Of a stretch of 55,071 nucleotides of DNA, positions 35,881 to 44,985 are shown one piece after another. Origin of the DNA: Comamonadaceae bacterium (GTDB lineage: Bacteria > Pseudomonadota > Gammaproteobacteria > Burkholderiales > Burkholderiaceae_C). The position numbers and the translations under genes were made by a program. The first letter of the stretch is position 1, and every line of letters starts with the position of its first letter. The notes below the pieces were generated by a model. The model saw only the letters and a list, made by a program, of their open reading frames with translations. It searched no databases and had not been told where the DNA came from. The DNA lies in contig CANFWI010000015.1 in assembly GCA_947450675.1 (NCBI GenBank), positions 1 to 55,071 on the forward strand, given 5' to 3'.

Positions 35881-36395
35881 GTGCTGAAAAAGACAAACGG
35901 TTGACAGGCTTGCCGCCTTTGCTGTCAGCCAACACACGCTTGCTGGTGTTGGGCAGCTTTCCGGGTGCTGTCTCGTTGGCCACGCAGCGTTACTACGGTC
36001 ATCCGCAAAATCATTTTTGGAGAATTTTGCGTGCCTTGTGGGTTGATCACCCAGCCGCCGTGGCTGCGGGCGACTACGCCGCTTCAACCCGCTGGATGTT
36101 GGGTAAAGGCGTCGGCTTGTGGGATGTCTACGCCGCCTGCGAGCGCGAAGGCAGCCTTGACAGCGCGATCCGCCATGCGCAGGTGAACGATCTGGCCAGC
36201 TTGCGGCAGCGTTGCCCGAACCTGCAGGCCATCGCGCACAATGGCGGCGAAAGTTTCAAACACGCCAAACACAGCGCCGCACTGGGCCTGCCGATTGACC
36301 GGCTGCCTTCGACCAGCGCGGCCAACGCCAGCTGGTCGTTTGAGCGCAAGCTCGCCGCCTGGCAGGACGTCTTCAAAAAACATGGATTGATTTAA
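35877..36395 (+). CDS. DNA-deoxyinosine glycosylase (hypoxanthine-DNA glycosylase, UDG superfamily)
   Basis: 172 aa with a GTG start at 35877 that overlaps the tatD stop as GTGA. The N-terminal LLVLGSFPGAVSL (22-34) and YYGHPQNHFWRIL (39-51) motifs and a late LPSTSAANASWSFERKLAAW are those of UDG superfamily family 6. These enzymes remove hypoxanthine formed by adenine deamination, which fits a place next to tatD. The stop overlaps the next start by 1 nt. Confidence 0.9.
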   Translation: MSAEKDKRLTGLPPLLSANTRLLVLGSFPGAVSLATQRYYGHPQNHFWRILRALWVDHPAAVAAGDYAASTRWMLGKGVGLWDVYAACEREGSLDSAIRHAQVNDLASLRQRCPNLQAIAHNGGESFKHAKHSAALGLPIDRLPSTSAANASWSFERKLAAWQDVFKKHGLI

Positions 36396-37189
36396 TGGCT
36401 CGCAAGACCGTTTCCCCGGGCGTCACAGCCTCTGATACCTCCATCACTTCCAGTCAGCTGCCGGAGGTGAATTTTTCCGACTACGGCGACATCCGCTTTT
36501 TGCACCTCGGCACTGAGTGGGTTCAGGGCTCAATGTTGATTGATGCCCCTTTTGATATTCAGCTCGAATACGTCCAGCGCATGATGGTCTGGTTGTTGTT
36601 TGTCGAGCCGCAGGCGGTGCCGACCTTGCACAGCATGCAGCTCGGTTTGGGGTCGGGCGCGCTGACCAAGTTTTGCTACAAAAAACTGCGCACCAAAACC
36701 ACCGCCGTCGAGATCAATTCGCAGGTCATTTCTGCTTGCCGTTTGTGGTTCAAACTGCCACCCGAAGACGCTCGTTTGCAGGTCTTGTTGGCCGACGCTG
36801 GCCGTGAGATCAAAAAGGACAGTCACCTCGGCACTGTTGATGCACTGCAGGTTGACTTGTACGACCACGAGGCGGCGGCACCCGTGCTGGACAGCGCAGC
36901 CTTTTATGCAGATTGCCGACGCTTGTTGACGGATGACGGCGTCATGACGGTCAACCTGTTTGGCCGCGACGGCAGCTTTGAAAGCTCGATGGACAAGATC
37001 GCCGATGCCTTTGGTGCTGACGCCGTGTGGGCTTTTCGGCCGACCCGCGAAGGCAACACCGTGGTCGCCGCGCAACGCCAACCGAGCCGACCGGCGCGTG
37101 AGCTGCTGCTGCAGCGGGCCGAGCTGGTGGAATCGCGCTGGGGTTTACCCGCACGCAAGTGGTTGAGGCTGTTCAAGCCTTTGATTTGA
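36395..37189 (+). CDS. Spermidine-synthase-like methyltransferase-fold protein
   Basis: 264 aa; the ATG at 36395 shares its A with the glycosylase stop. A Rossmann-like core has GLGSGALTKFCYKKL (motif I) and TTAVEINSQVISACR, as in spermidine synthases, followed by DALQVDLYDHEAAAPVLD. The key aspartates for putrescine binding are not convincingly present, so the true reaction could be other than aminopropyl transfer. It ends the small plus-strand run that begins with gntR. Confidence 0.82.
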   Translation: MARKTVSPGVTASDTSITSSQLPEVNFSDYGDIRFLHLGTEWVQGSMLIDAPFDIQLEYVQRMMVWLLFVEPQAVPTLHSMQLGLGSGALTKFCYKKLRTKTTAVEINSQVISACRLWFKLPPEDARLQVLLADAGREIKKDSHLGTVDALQVDLYDHEAAAPVLDSAAFYADCRRLLTDDGVMTVNLFGRDGSFESSMDKIADAFGADAVWAFRPTREGNTVVAAQRQPSRPARELLLQRAELVESRWGLPARKWLRLFKPLI

Positions 37190-37302
37190 TTCGATTTAGT
37201 TGTCTTTGATGCGGCTTTATTTGTAGGTGGAAGCCACATCGAAACGTCAGTTTATTGAATGCACAATCCAGCAGTTCAATCAATTTCTCAAGGAGACAAT
37301 CC

Positions 37303-37791
37303 GTGAATATCAAAAGTCAAAAAGACTTTTTTTCCGGGCTCATGTTCATGGGCGTCGGTATGGCTTTCGCATGGGGTGCGACCACTTACTCAGTCGGTAC
37401 GGGTGCCCGCATGGGTCCGGGCTATTTCCCATTGTTGTTGGGTGTTTTGTTGGCCGTACTAGGCGCATTCATCACCTTCAATGCCTTGGTCGTTGAGCGT
37501 GTTGGCGGAGACAAGGTCGGCAAGTGGGCTTTCAGGCCTCTGTTCTACATCATCGCGGCCAACTTGTTGTTCGGCGTCTGCCTAGGCGGTTTGCCGTCCA
37601 TCCACATCCCTGCGATGGGCATGATGTTCGGCATCTACGTGCTGACTTTTGTGTCCAGCATGGCGGAAAAAGGCATGCGGGTGAAAGCGACTTTCATCTT
37701 GGCCACGGTCTTGGCTGTCATCAGCTACGTTGCTTTCGTACTGCTTCTCAAGTTGCAGTTCCCGGTGTGGCCTGACTTCATCACAGGCTAA
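37303..37791 (+). CDS. tctB: Tripartite tricarboxylate transporter small membrane subunit TctB
   Basis: 162 aa with a GTG start at 37303, chosen because AAGGAG lies 7 nt before it; a TTG/ATG reading 16 codons upstream has no ribosome site. Four membrane helices and the loop SVGTGARMGPGYFPLLLG are typical of TctB. With TctA it forms the secondary transporter that takes substrate from the TctC receptor. It is followed by tctA after 12 nt. Confidence 0.93.
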   Translation: MNIKSQKDFFSGLMFMGVGMAFAWGATTYSVGTGARMGPGYFPLLLGVLLAVLGAFITFNALVVERVGGDKVGKWAFRPLFYIIAANLLFGVCLGGLPSIHIPAMGMMFGIYVLTFVSSMAEKGMRVKATFILATVLAVISYVAFVLLLKLQFPVWPDFITG

Positions 37792-37803
37792 GGAGATATA
37801 CAA

Positions 37804-39315
37804 ATGGATCTGATCGCGAATCTTTCGCTGGGTTTCAGTGTGGCGTTCACGCCCATCAACCTGCTTTACGCCCTCATCGGTTGCATTTTGGGTACGCTGA
37901 TTGGTGTGCTGCCTGGTATTGGCCCTGTGGCCACTATCGCCATGCTGCTGCCGGCGACTTACGCGCTGCCACCTGTGTCGGCGCTCATCATGCTGGCCGG
38001 TATTTATTACGGTGCCCAGTACGGTGGTTCTACCACCGCTATTTTGGTGAATTTGCCGGGTGAGTCTTCTTCGGTGGTCACCTGTATTGATGGCTACCAA
38101 ATGGCCCGAAAAGGTCGAGCGGGGCCGGCTTTGGCGGCTGCGGGCTTGGGCTCGTTCTTTGCAGGTTGCGTCGGCACGCTGATTCTGGCTGCCTTTGCAC
38201 CGCCACTGACCGAACTGGCTTTCAAGTTTGGCCCGGCCGAATACTTTTCCTTGATGACACTGGGCCTGATCGGCGCTGTGGTCTTGGCTTCTGGCTCGCT
38301 GCTCAAGGCGATCGCCATGATCGTGCTGGGTTTGCTGTTGGGCTTGGTCGGCACCGACGTGAACTCTGGTGTTGCCCGTTTCAGCTTCGACATTCCTGAA
38401 CTGACCGACGGTATCGGCTTTGTGGTGGTGGCCATGGGCGTGTTCGGCTACGGCGAGATCATTAGCAACCTGGCCCAGCCAGAAGATGACCGTGAGGTTT
38501 TCACTGCCAACGTCACCGGCCTGTTCCCGACCAAGCAAGACTTCAAGGACATGGCACCTGCCGTTCTGCGCGGTACTTTCCTGGGTTCTGCTCTCGGCAT
38601 CTTGCCGGGCGGCGGTGCTTTGCTGGCTGCCTTTGCAGCTTATGCGCTGGAAAAGAAAATGAAGTTGAAGCCGGGCGAAGTGCCATTCGGCCAAGGCAAC
38701 ATCCGCGGTGTGGCTGGCCCTGAGTCTGCCAACAACGCCGGCGCACAAACCTCCTTCATTCCGTTGCTGACGCTGGGCATTCCGCCTAACGCCGTGATGG
38801 CCTTGATGGTCGGTGCGATGACGATTCACAACATCCAGCCAGGTCCGCAGGTCATGACCAGCAACCCAGAGTTGTTCTGGGGCTTGATTGCTTCGATGTG
38901 GATCGGCAACGCCATGTTGATCATCTTGAACTTGCCTTTGATCGGCATGTGGATCAAGCTGCTGACCGTGCCTTACCGCTACTTGTTCCCGTCCATCGTG
39001 CTGTTCTGTGCGATTGGCGTGTACTCCACCAACAACAACACGTTTGACGTGTGGTCGGTCGGTCTCTTCGGTGTGATTGGTTATATCTTCGTCAAGGTGG
39101 GCGCTGAACCAGCACCGTTGTTGCTCGGTTTTATTCTCGGCCCCATGATGGAAGAAAACTTGCGCCGTGCGCTGCTGCTCTCGCGTGGTGACTGGAGCGT
39201 GTTCGTGACACGTCCACTGTCGGCTGGCTTGCTGGTTGCTGCCGCACTGCTGTTGTCTATCGTGCTGCTGCCATCGATCAAGAACAAGCGTGAAGAGGCT
39301 TTCGTCGAAGAATGA
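37804..39315 (+). CDS. tctA: Tripartite tricarboxylate transporter large membrane subunit TctA
   Basis: 503 aa, about twelve membrane helices. The hallmark blocks are GTLIGVLPGIGPVATIAMLLPATY (substrate loop), the GGSTTAILVNLPGESSSVVTCIDGYQMARKG segment and the LPGGGALLAAFAAYALEKK block. It is the main channel of the TTT transporter, driven by the proton or sodium gradient. The AGGAGATATACAA ribosome site precedes its ATG. The tctBA pair is cut off from tctC by a strong terminator. Confidence 0.95.
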   Translation: MDLIANLSLGFSVAFTPINLLYALIGCILGTLIGVLPGIGPVATIAMLLPATYALPPVSALIMLAGIYYGAQYGGSTTAILVNLPGESSSVVTCIDGYQMARKGRAGPALAAAGLGSFFAGCVGTLILAAFAPPLTELAFKFGPAEYFSLMTLGLIGAVVLASGSLLKAIAMIVLGLLLGLVGTDVNSGVARFSFDIPELTDGIGFVVVAMGVFGYGEIISNLAQPEDDREVFTANVTGLFPTKQDFKDMAPAVLRGTFLGSALGILPGGGALLAAFAAYALEKKMKLKPGEVPFGQGNIRGVAGPESANNAGAQTSFIPLLTLGIPPNAVMALMVGAMTIHNIQPGPQVMTSNPELFWGLIASMWIGNAMLIILNLPLIGMWIKLLTVPYRYLFPSIVLFCAIGVYSTNNNTFDVWSVGLFGVIGYIFVKVGAEPAPLLLGFILGPMMEENLRRALLLSRGDWSVFVTRPLSAGLLVAAALLLSIVLLPSIKNKREEAFVEE

Positions 39316-39333
39316 CGAGCCCAGCTTGAATCT

Positions 39334-39365
39334 AAAAAACGGCGTCTTCGGGCGCCGTTTTTTTT
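39334..39365 (+). terminator. Rho-independent terminator after tctA
   Basis: A stem C40-G44 with C53-G57 (39340-39344/39353-39357) continues through U-G and C-G pairs to a UUCG tetraloop at 39347-39350 and is followed by eight T. It starts 19 nt past the tctA stop and precedes tctC, so tctC should be read mainly by its own promoter or by readthrough. Confidence 0.88.
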
Positions 39366-39393
39366 GAGCACAAAAAAACTGCACAATCCACAG

Positions 39394-40404
39394 ATGAAAC
39401 GCACACTTAACTTCTCCTTAGGGGGCTTGGCGTTGGCAGGTTTCGCCGCCATCACCGCCTTGTCAGTTGTCCCCGCTGCGGCTCAAACACCATCAGCGAC
39501 GACGGCCGCCTATCCGCTGCGCTCGATTCGCATGGTGGTGCCATTTCCGGCTGGCGGTGCGACCGACATTTTGGCGCGTGCCTTGTCGCAAAAACTGGGT
39601 GAAAAATTAGGCCAAACGGTGATTGTTGACAATCGTCCTGGCGCTGGTGGGACGATTGGTGCCGACGCTGCGTCGAAAGCGGCCCCCGACGGCTACACCT
39701 TGCTGTTGTCAACCTCCAGCACGCACAGCATCGGGCCCGCCATCAACCCGAAAATTCCGTACAACGCTGAAACCGACTTCACGCCCATCGGCTATGTCGC
39801 CACTTCACCGAATGTGGTGCTGGTGCCTCTGACGTCGCCGGCCAAGACCATGCGTGAGTTCATCGACTACGCGCGCAAGAATCCGGGCAAATTGAATTAC
39901 GCCTCCAGCGGCAACGGCACCATCATCAACCTGACAACGGAGTATTTCAAGGCCGAGTCAGGCACGTTCATTTTGCACATTCCCTACCGGGGCACCGCGC
40001 TCTCTATTCCTGATTTGATCAGTGGCAAGTTGGACTTGTTGATTGATTCTTTGGTGACCGGTTTGCCGCATGTCAAGGACGGCAAGCTGCGGGCGCTGGC
40101 TGTGACCAGCCTACGGCCGACAGCACTGGCACCCGGTATGCCGACAGTGGCAGAGTCGCTGCCGGGTTTCGAGTCAGTCACCTGGTTTGGTGTCTACGGC
40201 CCGAAAGGCATGTCGGCTGATCTGGCCCTCAAAATCAATGCGGCGCTGAACGCTGCCCTGCGCGAAGCCGAGGTGAAAGAGCGTTTTGCGCGTCTCGGTG
40301 CCGAGCCCACCGGTGGTACACCACAGGCCTTTGCGGCCATGGTCAAGACCGATACCGCGAAGTGGAAGAAAATCATCTCCGAGAGAAAAATCACGCCGGA
40401 TTGA
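39394..40404 (+). CDS. tctC: Tripartite tricarboxylate transporter receptor TctC
   Basis: 336 aa from the ATG at 39394. The signal peptide covers about residues 1-31 (AAAQ). The mature part has YPLRSIRMVVPFPAGGATDILARAL, DNRPGAGGTIGADAASKAAPDGYTLL and NYASSGNGTIINLTTEYF, the Bug/TctC pattern, and binds carboxylates. It stands right after the tctBA terminator, so it is likely the partner receptor of this transporter. Shared upstream sequence TGCACAATCCA also occurs before tctB (37260-37270). Confidence 0.93.
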   Translation: MKRTLNFSLGGLALAGFAAITALSVVPAAAQTPSATTAAYPLRSIRMVVPFPAGGATDILARALSQKLGEKLGQTVIVDNRPGAGGTIGADAASKAAPDGYTLLLSTSSTHSIGPAINPKIPYNAETDFTPIGYVATSPNVVLVPLTSPAKTMREFIDYARKNPGKLNYASSGNGTIINLTTEYFKAESGTFILHIPYRGTALSIPDLISGKLDLLIDSLVTGLPHVKDGKLRALAVTSLRPTALAPGMPTVAESLPGFESVTWFGVYGPKGMSADLALKINAALNAALREAEVKERFARLGAEPTGGTPQAFAAMVKTDTAKWKKIISERKITPD

Positions 40405-40500
40405 CCGCATTTTTTCCAGACCTACTTCACGCTGGCCTGCGTTTTGCATGGCTTGCTGACCCCGCGCCTTCCTCTATTTTTTAAAACTCCAAGCCACGCC

Positions 40501-42111
40501 ATGAACTTCAACTTTGACAATCCCTACACCTCCACGCGGATTCCTTTGTTTGCGCGCAATGTCGTGTCGACCTCGCATCCGCTGGCGGCACAAGCCGGCC
40601 TGCGCATGATGTTAAGGGGCGGTAACGCGGTGGATGCCGCCATTGCCGCCGCTGCCGCCATGACCATCGTTGAGCCGGTCAGCAACGGCTTGGGCAGTGA
40701 TTCTTTTTGTATTCTGTGGGACGGCAAGGAACTGCACGGCCTGAACGCTTCCGGCCGAGCGCCAGAGGCCTGGACGCCGGATTACTTCAAGCGCAAATAC
40801 GGCGACGGCAGCACGACACCGCCCAAGCGCGGCATGGATTCGGTGACCGTGCCCGGTGCCGTGGCCAGCTGGGTCAGCCTGAGTGAGCGCTTCGGCAAGT
40901 TGCCGTTTGCGGATTTGATGGAGCCAGCCATCGAGATCGCCGAGCGGGGGTATCTGCTGCCGCCAGTGGTGCAACAGAAGTGGGCGGCAGCCACCAGCGA
41001 GCTGCAAGGTTTGCCTGGTTTTGCCCAGTCGTTTTTGCCTTGGGGCCGGGCGCCGCAAGTCGGCGAATTGTTCCAGTTCAAGGCCGCGGCCAAGGCCTTG
41101 CGGGCGATTGGTGCCAGCAAAGGGCAGGCTTATTACGGCGGTGAAATCGCCCACGCGCTGGAGAAGTTCTCCAAACAAAACGGCGGCAGCTTGACGGTCA
41201 AAGACTTCGCCAACTACAAGCCAGAGTGGGTCAAGCCGATTGGCAAGGATTACCGCGGCTACACGCTGCATGAGATCCCGCCCAATGGCCAAGGCATTGC
41301 CGCACTGATTGCGCTCGGCATTTTGGATAAATTTGACGTCGCCAGCCTGCCAGTTGACGGGGTCGATTCGCAGCATTTGCAAATCGAAGCGATGAAGCTC
41401 GCATTTGCCGACGTGTACAAATACGTCGCCGAGCCGTCGGCGATGGAGGTCACCGTGGACCAGATGCTGGACGACGCTTACCTGGCCAGCCGCGCCAAGC
41501 TCATCGACATGAAAAAGGCGCAAGACTTTGGCGCGGGCAACCCGGTTAAGGGCGGCACTATTTACCTCACGGCGGCTGACGAAAACGGCATGATGGTGAG
41601 CTTCATCCAGAGCAATTACATGGGCTTTGGTTCGGGCTGTGTCGAGCCTGAGTTTGGCGTCAGTTTGCAAAACCGGGGTCATGGCTTCAGCTTGGACGCT
41701 GGCGTCAATCAGGTCGCACCAGGCAAGCGGCCATTTCACACCATCATCCCGGCTTTCCTGACCAAAGACGGCCAGCCGGTCATGAGTTACGGCGTGATGG
41801 GCGCCAACATGCAGCCGCAAGGCCATATGCAAACGCTGGTGCGCATGCTCGACTACGGACAAAACCCGCAAGCCGCTTGCGATGCGCCGCGCTGGCGCTA
41901 CAACGCTGGCCTTGAGATCAACGTTGAGTCGGCCATGGATGCCGCGACCGTGCAGGGCTTGTCCGAGCGTGGACACCGCACGGAAGTCATCAACGATTCG
42001 TACCAAGACTTTGGCGCCGGCCAGTTCATCTGGCGTGCCGGTGACCCGAAGGTCGAAGGCTATGTGGTTGCCAGTGATGCCCGGCGTGATGGTCAAGCGG
42101 TCGGTTTTTAA
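40501..42111 (+). CDS. Gamma-glutamyltransferase-family N-terminal nucleophile hydrolase
   Basis: 536 aa from the ATG at 40501. The catalytic Thr that would start the small subunit after self-cleavage is Thr353 (VKGGTIYLTAAD). Large-subunit motifs GGNAVDAAIAAAAAMTIVEPVSNGLGSDSF and the AR-like NASGRAPEAW are present. No signal peptide is seen, so it should be cytoplasmic, unlike classical exported GGT. The NASGRAP wording is closer to the YwrD/cephalosporin-acylase branch than to true GGT, so glutathione need not be the substrate. It lies downstream of tctC. Confidence 0.88.
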   Translation: MNFNFDNPYTSTRIPLFARNVVSTSHPLAAQAGLRMMLRGGNAVDAAIAAAAAMTIVEPVSNGLGSDSFCILWDGKELHGLNASGRAPEAWTPDYFKRKYGDGSTTPPKRGMDSVTVPGAVASWVSLSERFGKLPFADLMEPAIEIAERGYLLPPVVQQKWAAATSELQGLPGFAQSFLPWGRAPQVGELFQFKAAAKALRAIGASKGQAYYGGEIAHALEKFSKQNGGSLTVKDFANYKPEWVKPIGKDYRGYTLHEIPPNGQGIAALIALGILDKFDVASLPVDGVDSQHLQIEAMKLAFADVYKYVAEPSAMEVTVDQMLDDAYLASRAKLIDMKKAQDFGAGNPVKGGTIYLTAADENGMMVSFIQSNYMGFGSGCVEPEFGVSLQNRGHGFSLDAGVNQVAPGKRPFHTIIPAFLTKDGQPVMSYGVMGANMQPQGHMQTLVRMLDYGQNPQAACDAPRWRYNAGLEINVESAMDAATVQGLSERGHRTEVINDSYQDFGAGQFIWRAGDPKVEGYVVASDARRDGQAVGF

Positions 42112-43059
42112 TTGACCGAGAAACAAGTGCCGGGTTCAGCTGCAGTGACGGCGGAAGAAGCTGCGGCCCGCTCCAAGGTGGCGATTGGTTTGGCGTTGGC
42201 GATGCTGGGTGCCGTGGCTTTTAGCGGCAAGGCGATCATCGTCAAACTGGCCTACCGGCATGGCGTTGATCCGGTCACGCTCATCATGTTGCGGATGCTG
42301 TTTGCGCTGCCGATTTTTCTCATCATGGCGTGGTGGGCGAGTCGGGGCAAACCGCCTTTGACGCGCCAGGACTGGTTGGGCGTTTTGGGGCTGGGCTTCA
42401 CCGGCTATTACCTGTCGAGCTTTCTCGACTTTGCCGGGCTGCAGTACATCAGCGCGTCGCTGGAGCGCTTGATTCTGTACCTCAACCCGACGCTGGTGCT
42501 TTTGCTCAGTTGGCTGTTTTATCGCAAACGCATCTCCATGCCGCAGATGTTTGGCATGGCCATCAGTTATGCCGGCGTGGTGTTGGTGTTCGGCCACGAA
42601 ATCACCGCGCAAGGGACCCATGCGGTATGGGGCGCCTTGTTGGTCTTTTTGAGCGCGACCACCTACGCCCTGTACCTTGTTTACAGCGGCGAGATCGTGC
42701 GGCGCTTGGGCTCCATCCGACTGGTCGGCTTGGCCAGCACGGTGGCTTGCCTGTGCTGCATTTTGCAGTTTGTGCTGCTGCGGCCCTTGACGCTGGAACA
42801 CGTCGCGCCAGCGGTCATGTGGCTGTCGCTGATCAACGCCACGGTGTGCACGGTGGCGCCGGTGCTGATGGTCATGATGGCGATTGAGCGCATTGGCGCG
42901 AGCACGACCGCACAAACTGGCATGATCGGCCCGCTGTCAACTATTCTCATGGGTGTGCTTATTTTGGGTGAACCCTTCACCGCCTGGATTGCGGCCGGGA
43001 CTGTGCTGGTGCTGGCCGGTATTTATGTTTTTACACGGACGCCACGGCTTGGCCACTGA
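42112..43059 (+). CDS. EamA/DMT-family transporter
   Basis: 315 aa with a TTG start at 42112 directly after the GGT-like stop; in-frame GTG codons at 42127 and 42145 are alternatives. Ten membrane helices in two EamA repeats with a LQYISASLERLILYLNPTLVLLLS segment. The gene abuts the GGT-like gene and may be translated with it, so export of its product or a related metabolite is possible, but the substrate is unknown. Confidence 0.88.
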   Translation: MTEKQVPGSAAVTAEEAAARSKVAIGLALAMLGAVAFSGKAIIVKLAYRHGVDPVTLIMLRMLFALPIFLIMAWWASRGKPPLTRQDWLGVLGLGFTGYYLSSFLDFAGLQYISASLERLILYLNPTLVLLLSWLFYRKRISMPQMFGMAISYAGVVLVFGHEITAQGTHAVWGALLVFLSATTYALYLVYSGEIVRRLGSIRLVGLASTVACLCCILQFVLLRPLTLEHVAPAVMWLSLINATVCTVAPVLMVMMAIERIGASTTAQTGMIGPLSTILMGVLILGEPFTAWIAAGTVLVLAGIYVFTRTPRLGH

Positions 43060-43069
43060 GGGCCTGGTC

Positions 43070-43081
43070 TTGACGCGTCAA
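43070..43081. promoter_or_regulatory. 12-nt palindrome before the SDR gene
   Basis: TTGACGCGTCAA is a perfect palindrome 44 nt upstream of the SDR ATG, followed by a TGATCA palindrome at 43083-43088. The position fits an operator for the SDR-quinone oxidoreductase pair; the binding protein is unknown. Confidence 0.35.
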
Positions 43082-43125
43082 CTGATCAATTAACTTCAAC
43101 TTCAACAACGACAGAAGGTTTCAAC

Positions 43126-43920
43126 ATGGATTTAGGTATCAACGGTAAATGGGCATTGGTTTGCGGTGCCAGCAAGGGCTTGGGTTTTGGCTGTGCAGAG
43201 GCGCTGGTGCGCGAAGGCGTGCACGTGTTGATCGTGGCCCGCGGTGCTGAGGCGTTGCAAGCGGCGTCAGCTACTTTGTTGGCCGACACAGGTCGTCCAG
43301 CCGGCACCGAAGTGCTGCATGTGGCAGCGGACATCACCACGCCTGAAGGCCGGGCGGCAGTGTTTGCTGTGCGCAAAGACTTCGACATCGTCATCACCAA
43401 CGCGGGCGGCCCACCACCGGGCGATTTCCGCGACTGGGAGCGTGACACCTGGATCAAGGCGCTGGATGCCAACATGCTGACACCGATCGAGCTGATCAAA
43501 GCCACGGTGGACGGCATGGCCGAACGCGGCTTTGGCCGCATCATCAACATCACCTCCGGCGCGGTCAAGGCACCGATCGATATTCTGGGTTTGAGCAACG
43601 GTGCACGCAGCGGTCTGACGGGTTTTGTGGCGGGCGTGGCACGCAGCAAAATTGCCGGTCAGGGCGTGACCATCAACTCCTTGCTGCCCGGCGCTTTTGA
43701 CACCGATCGTCTGAAGGTCACGATGGCCGGTGCGGCTCAAAAAACCGGCCAAACCGTCGAGGTCTTGGCCGACGCCCGGCGCAAAACCATCCCGGCGAAA
43801 CGCTTTGGCACGCCGCAAGAGTTCGGTGCTATCTGTGCATTTTTGTGCAGCCAGCACGCGTCTTACATCACCGGCCAAAATGTGCTGGCCGATGGCGGTT
43901 CTTACCCCGGCACTTTTTAA
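43126..43920 (+). CDS. Short-chain dehydrogenase/reductase-family protein without the Tyr-Lys pair
   Basis: 264 aa; AGAAGG precedes the ATG. The Rossmann motif GASKGLG is at 14-20 and NAGG at about 92-95. Ser144 is in place, but at +13, where the catalytic Tyr belongs, there is Ser157, and the Lys position is Arg161 (SNGAR). The C-terminal GQNVLADGGSYPGTF is normal for the family. This SNGAR subgroup, familiar from other proteobacteria, cannot work by the classic Tyr mechanism and may bind cofactor without being an ordinary reductase. The quinone oxidoreductase gene follows after 36 nt. Confidence 0.9.
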   Translation: MDLGINGKWALVCGASKGLGFGCAEALVREGVHVLIVARGAEALQAASATLLADTGRPAGTEVLHVAADITTPEGRAAVFAVRKDFDIVITNAGGPPPGDFRDWERDTWIKALDANMLTPIELIKATVDGMAERGFGRIINITSGAVKAPIDILGLSNGARSGLTGFVAGVARSKIAGQGVTINSLLPGAFDTDRLKVTMAGAAQKTGQTVEVLADARRKTIPAKRFGTPQEFGAICAFLCSQHASYITGQNVLADGGSYPGTF

Positions 43921-43956
43921 AACGTCAGCTGAACAATCAACAACAAAGGAAGAGAC

Positions 43957-44952
43957 ATGAGCGCAACCACATCCAAGGCAGTCCGCATTGACGCACACGG
44001 CGGCCCCGACCAACTCAAGCTGGTCGACGTCACCGTGGGCGAGCCCGGCCCGGGCGAAATCCGTATTCGTCACAAAGCCATCGGCCTGAACTACATCGAT
44101 ATTTACCAGCGTGCCGGCTTGTATGCGCTGCCGATGCCTTTGCATCTCGGCATGGAAGCCTCAGGGGTTGTCGAAGCCGTCGGTGCGGGCGTGACGCACC
44201 TGCAAGTCGGTGACCGCGCGGCTTATGCCAGCCAGCCACCGGGCAGCTACTGCGAACTGCGCGTGATGCCGGCCAAGTGCGTCTGCAAATTGCCCGACGC
44301 GATCTCGTTTGAGACCGGCGCTGCCATGATGCTGAAGGGCCTGACCGTGCAGTACCTGCTGAGCAAGACCCAGCCACAAGGTGGCCTCAAGGCCGGTGAC
44401 TTTGTGCTGTTCCACGCCGCTGCGGGTGGTGTTGGCTTGATCGCCTGCCAGTGGGCCAAGGCGATGGGCCTGCAACTGATCGGCACCGCAGGTTCAGACG
44501 CCAAATGTGCGCTGGCCAAAGAAAGTGGCGCGGCCTTCACCATCAATTACGCCAAAGAAGATTTCGTCGCTCGCGTTAAAGAAATCACCGGTGGTGCCGG
44601 TGTCAAGGTGGTCTACGACTCGGTGGGCAAAGATACTTTTTTGAAGTCTCTCGATTGCCTGCGGCCGTTTGGTTTGATCGCCAATTTTGGCAATGCTTCC
44701 GGCAAGGTCGAACCGCTGGACCTCGGTTTGTTGGCCAGCAAGGGTTCGCTGTATGCGACGCGGCCCACGGTCTTCACGCACTTGGCGACCCGCGAAAGCA
44801 CGCAAGCCATGGCCGACGAATTGTTCGAGATGGTGACCAGTGGCAAGGTCAAAATTGCCATTGACCAGCGCTTTGCATTGGCTGATGTGGCCGAAGCGCA
44901 TCGGTCGTTGGAAGCCCGCAAAACCACGGGTTGCACGATCCTGACGCTGTAG
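43957..44952 (+). CDS. NADPH:quinone oxidoreductase (zeta-crystallin type)
   Basis: 331 aa; AGGAAGAG precedes the ATG. GroES-like domain with IGLNYIDIYQRAGLYALPMPLHLGMEASGVVEAVG, and a Rossmann domain with HAAAGGVGLIACQWAKAMGLQLIGTAGSDAK, match QorA/zeta-crystallin. Zinc ligands are absent. It makes one-electron or two-electron reductions of quinones with NADPH. It lies 36 nt after the SDR gene and converges on lspA. Confidence 0.92.
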   Translation: MSATTSKAVRIDAHGGPDQLKLVDVTVGEPGPGEIRIRHKAIGLNYIDIYQRAGLYALPMPLHLGMEASGVVEAVGAGVTHLQVGDRAAYASQPPGSYCELRVMPAKCVCKLPDAISFETGAAMMLKGLTVQYLLSKTQPQGGLKAGDFVLFHAAAGGVGLIACQWAKAMGLQLIGTAGSDAKCALAKESGAAFTINYAKEDFVARVKEITGGAGVKVVYDSVGKDTFLKSLDCLRPFGLIANFGNASGKVEPLDLGLLASKGSLYATRPTVFTHLATRESTQAMADELFEMVTSGKVKIAIDQRFALADVAEAHRSLEARKTTGCTILTL

Positions 44953-44985
44953 ACCGGAGCGGCTGCTCGCGGCCGTTAACCATTG

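Noticed and set aside
37582-39384. 600-codon minus-strand open frame across tctB and tctA
   Set aside because: It is antisense to two firm genes with ribosome sites. The Gln/His/Arg-rich product is the mirror of hydrophobic codons.
40612-42126. 504-codon minus-strand open frame over the GGT-like gene
   Set aside because: Antisense shadow produced by GC-rich third positions; the plus-strand reading has catalytic and family motifs.
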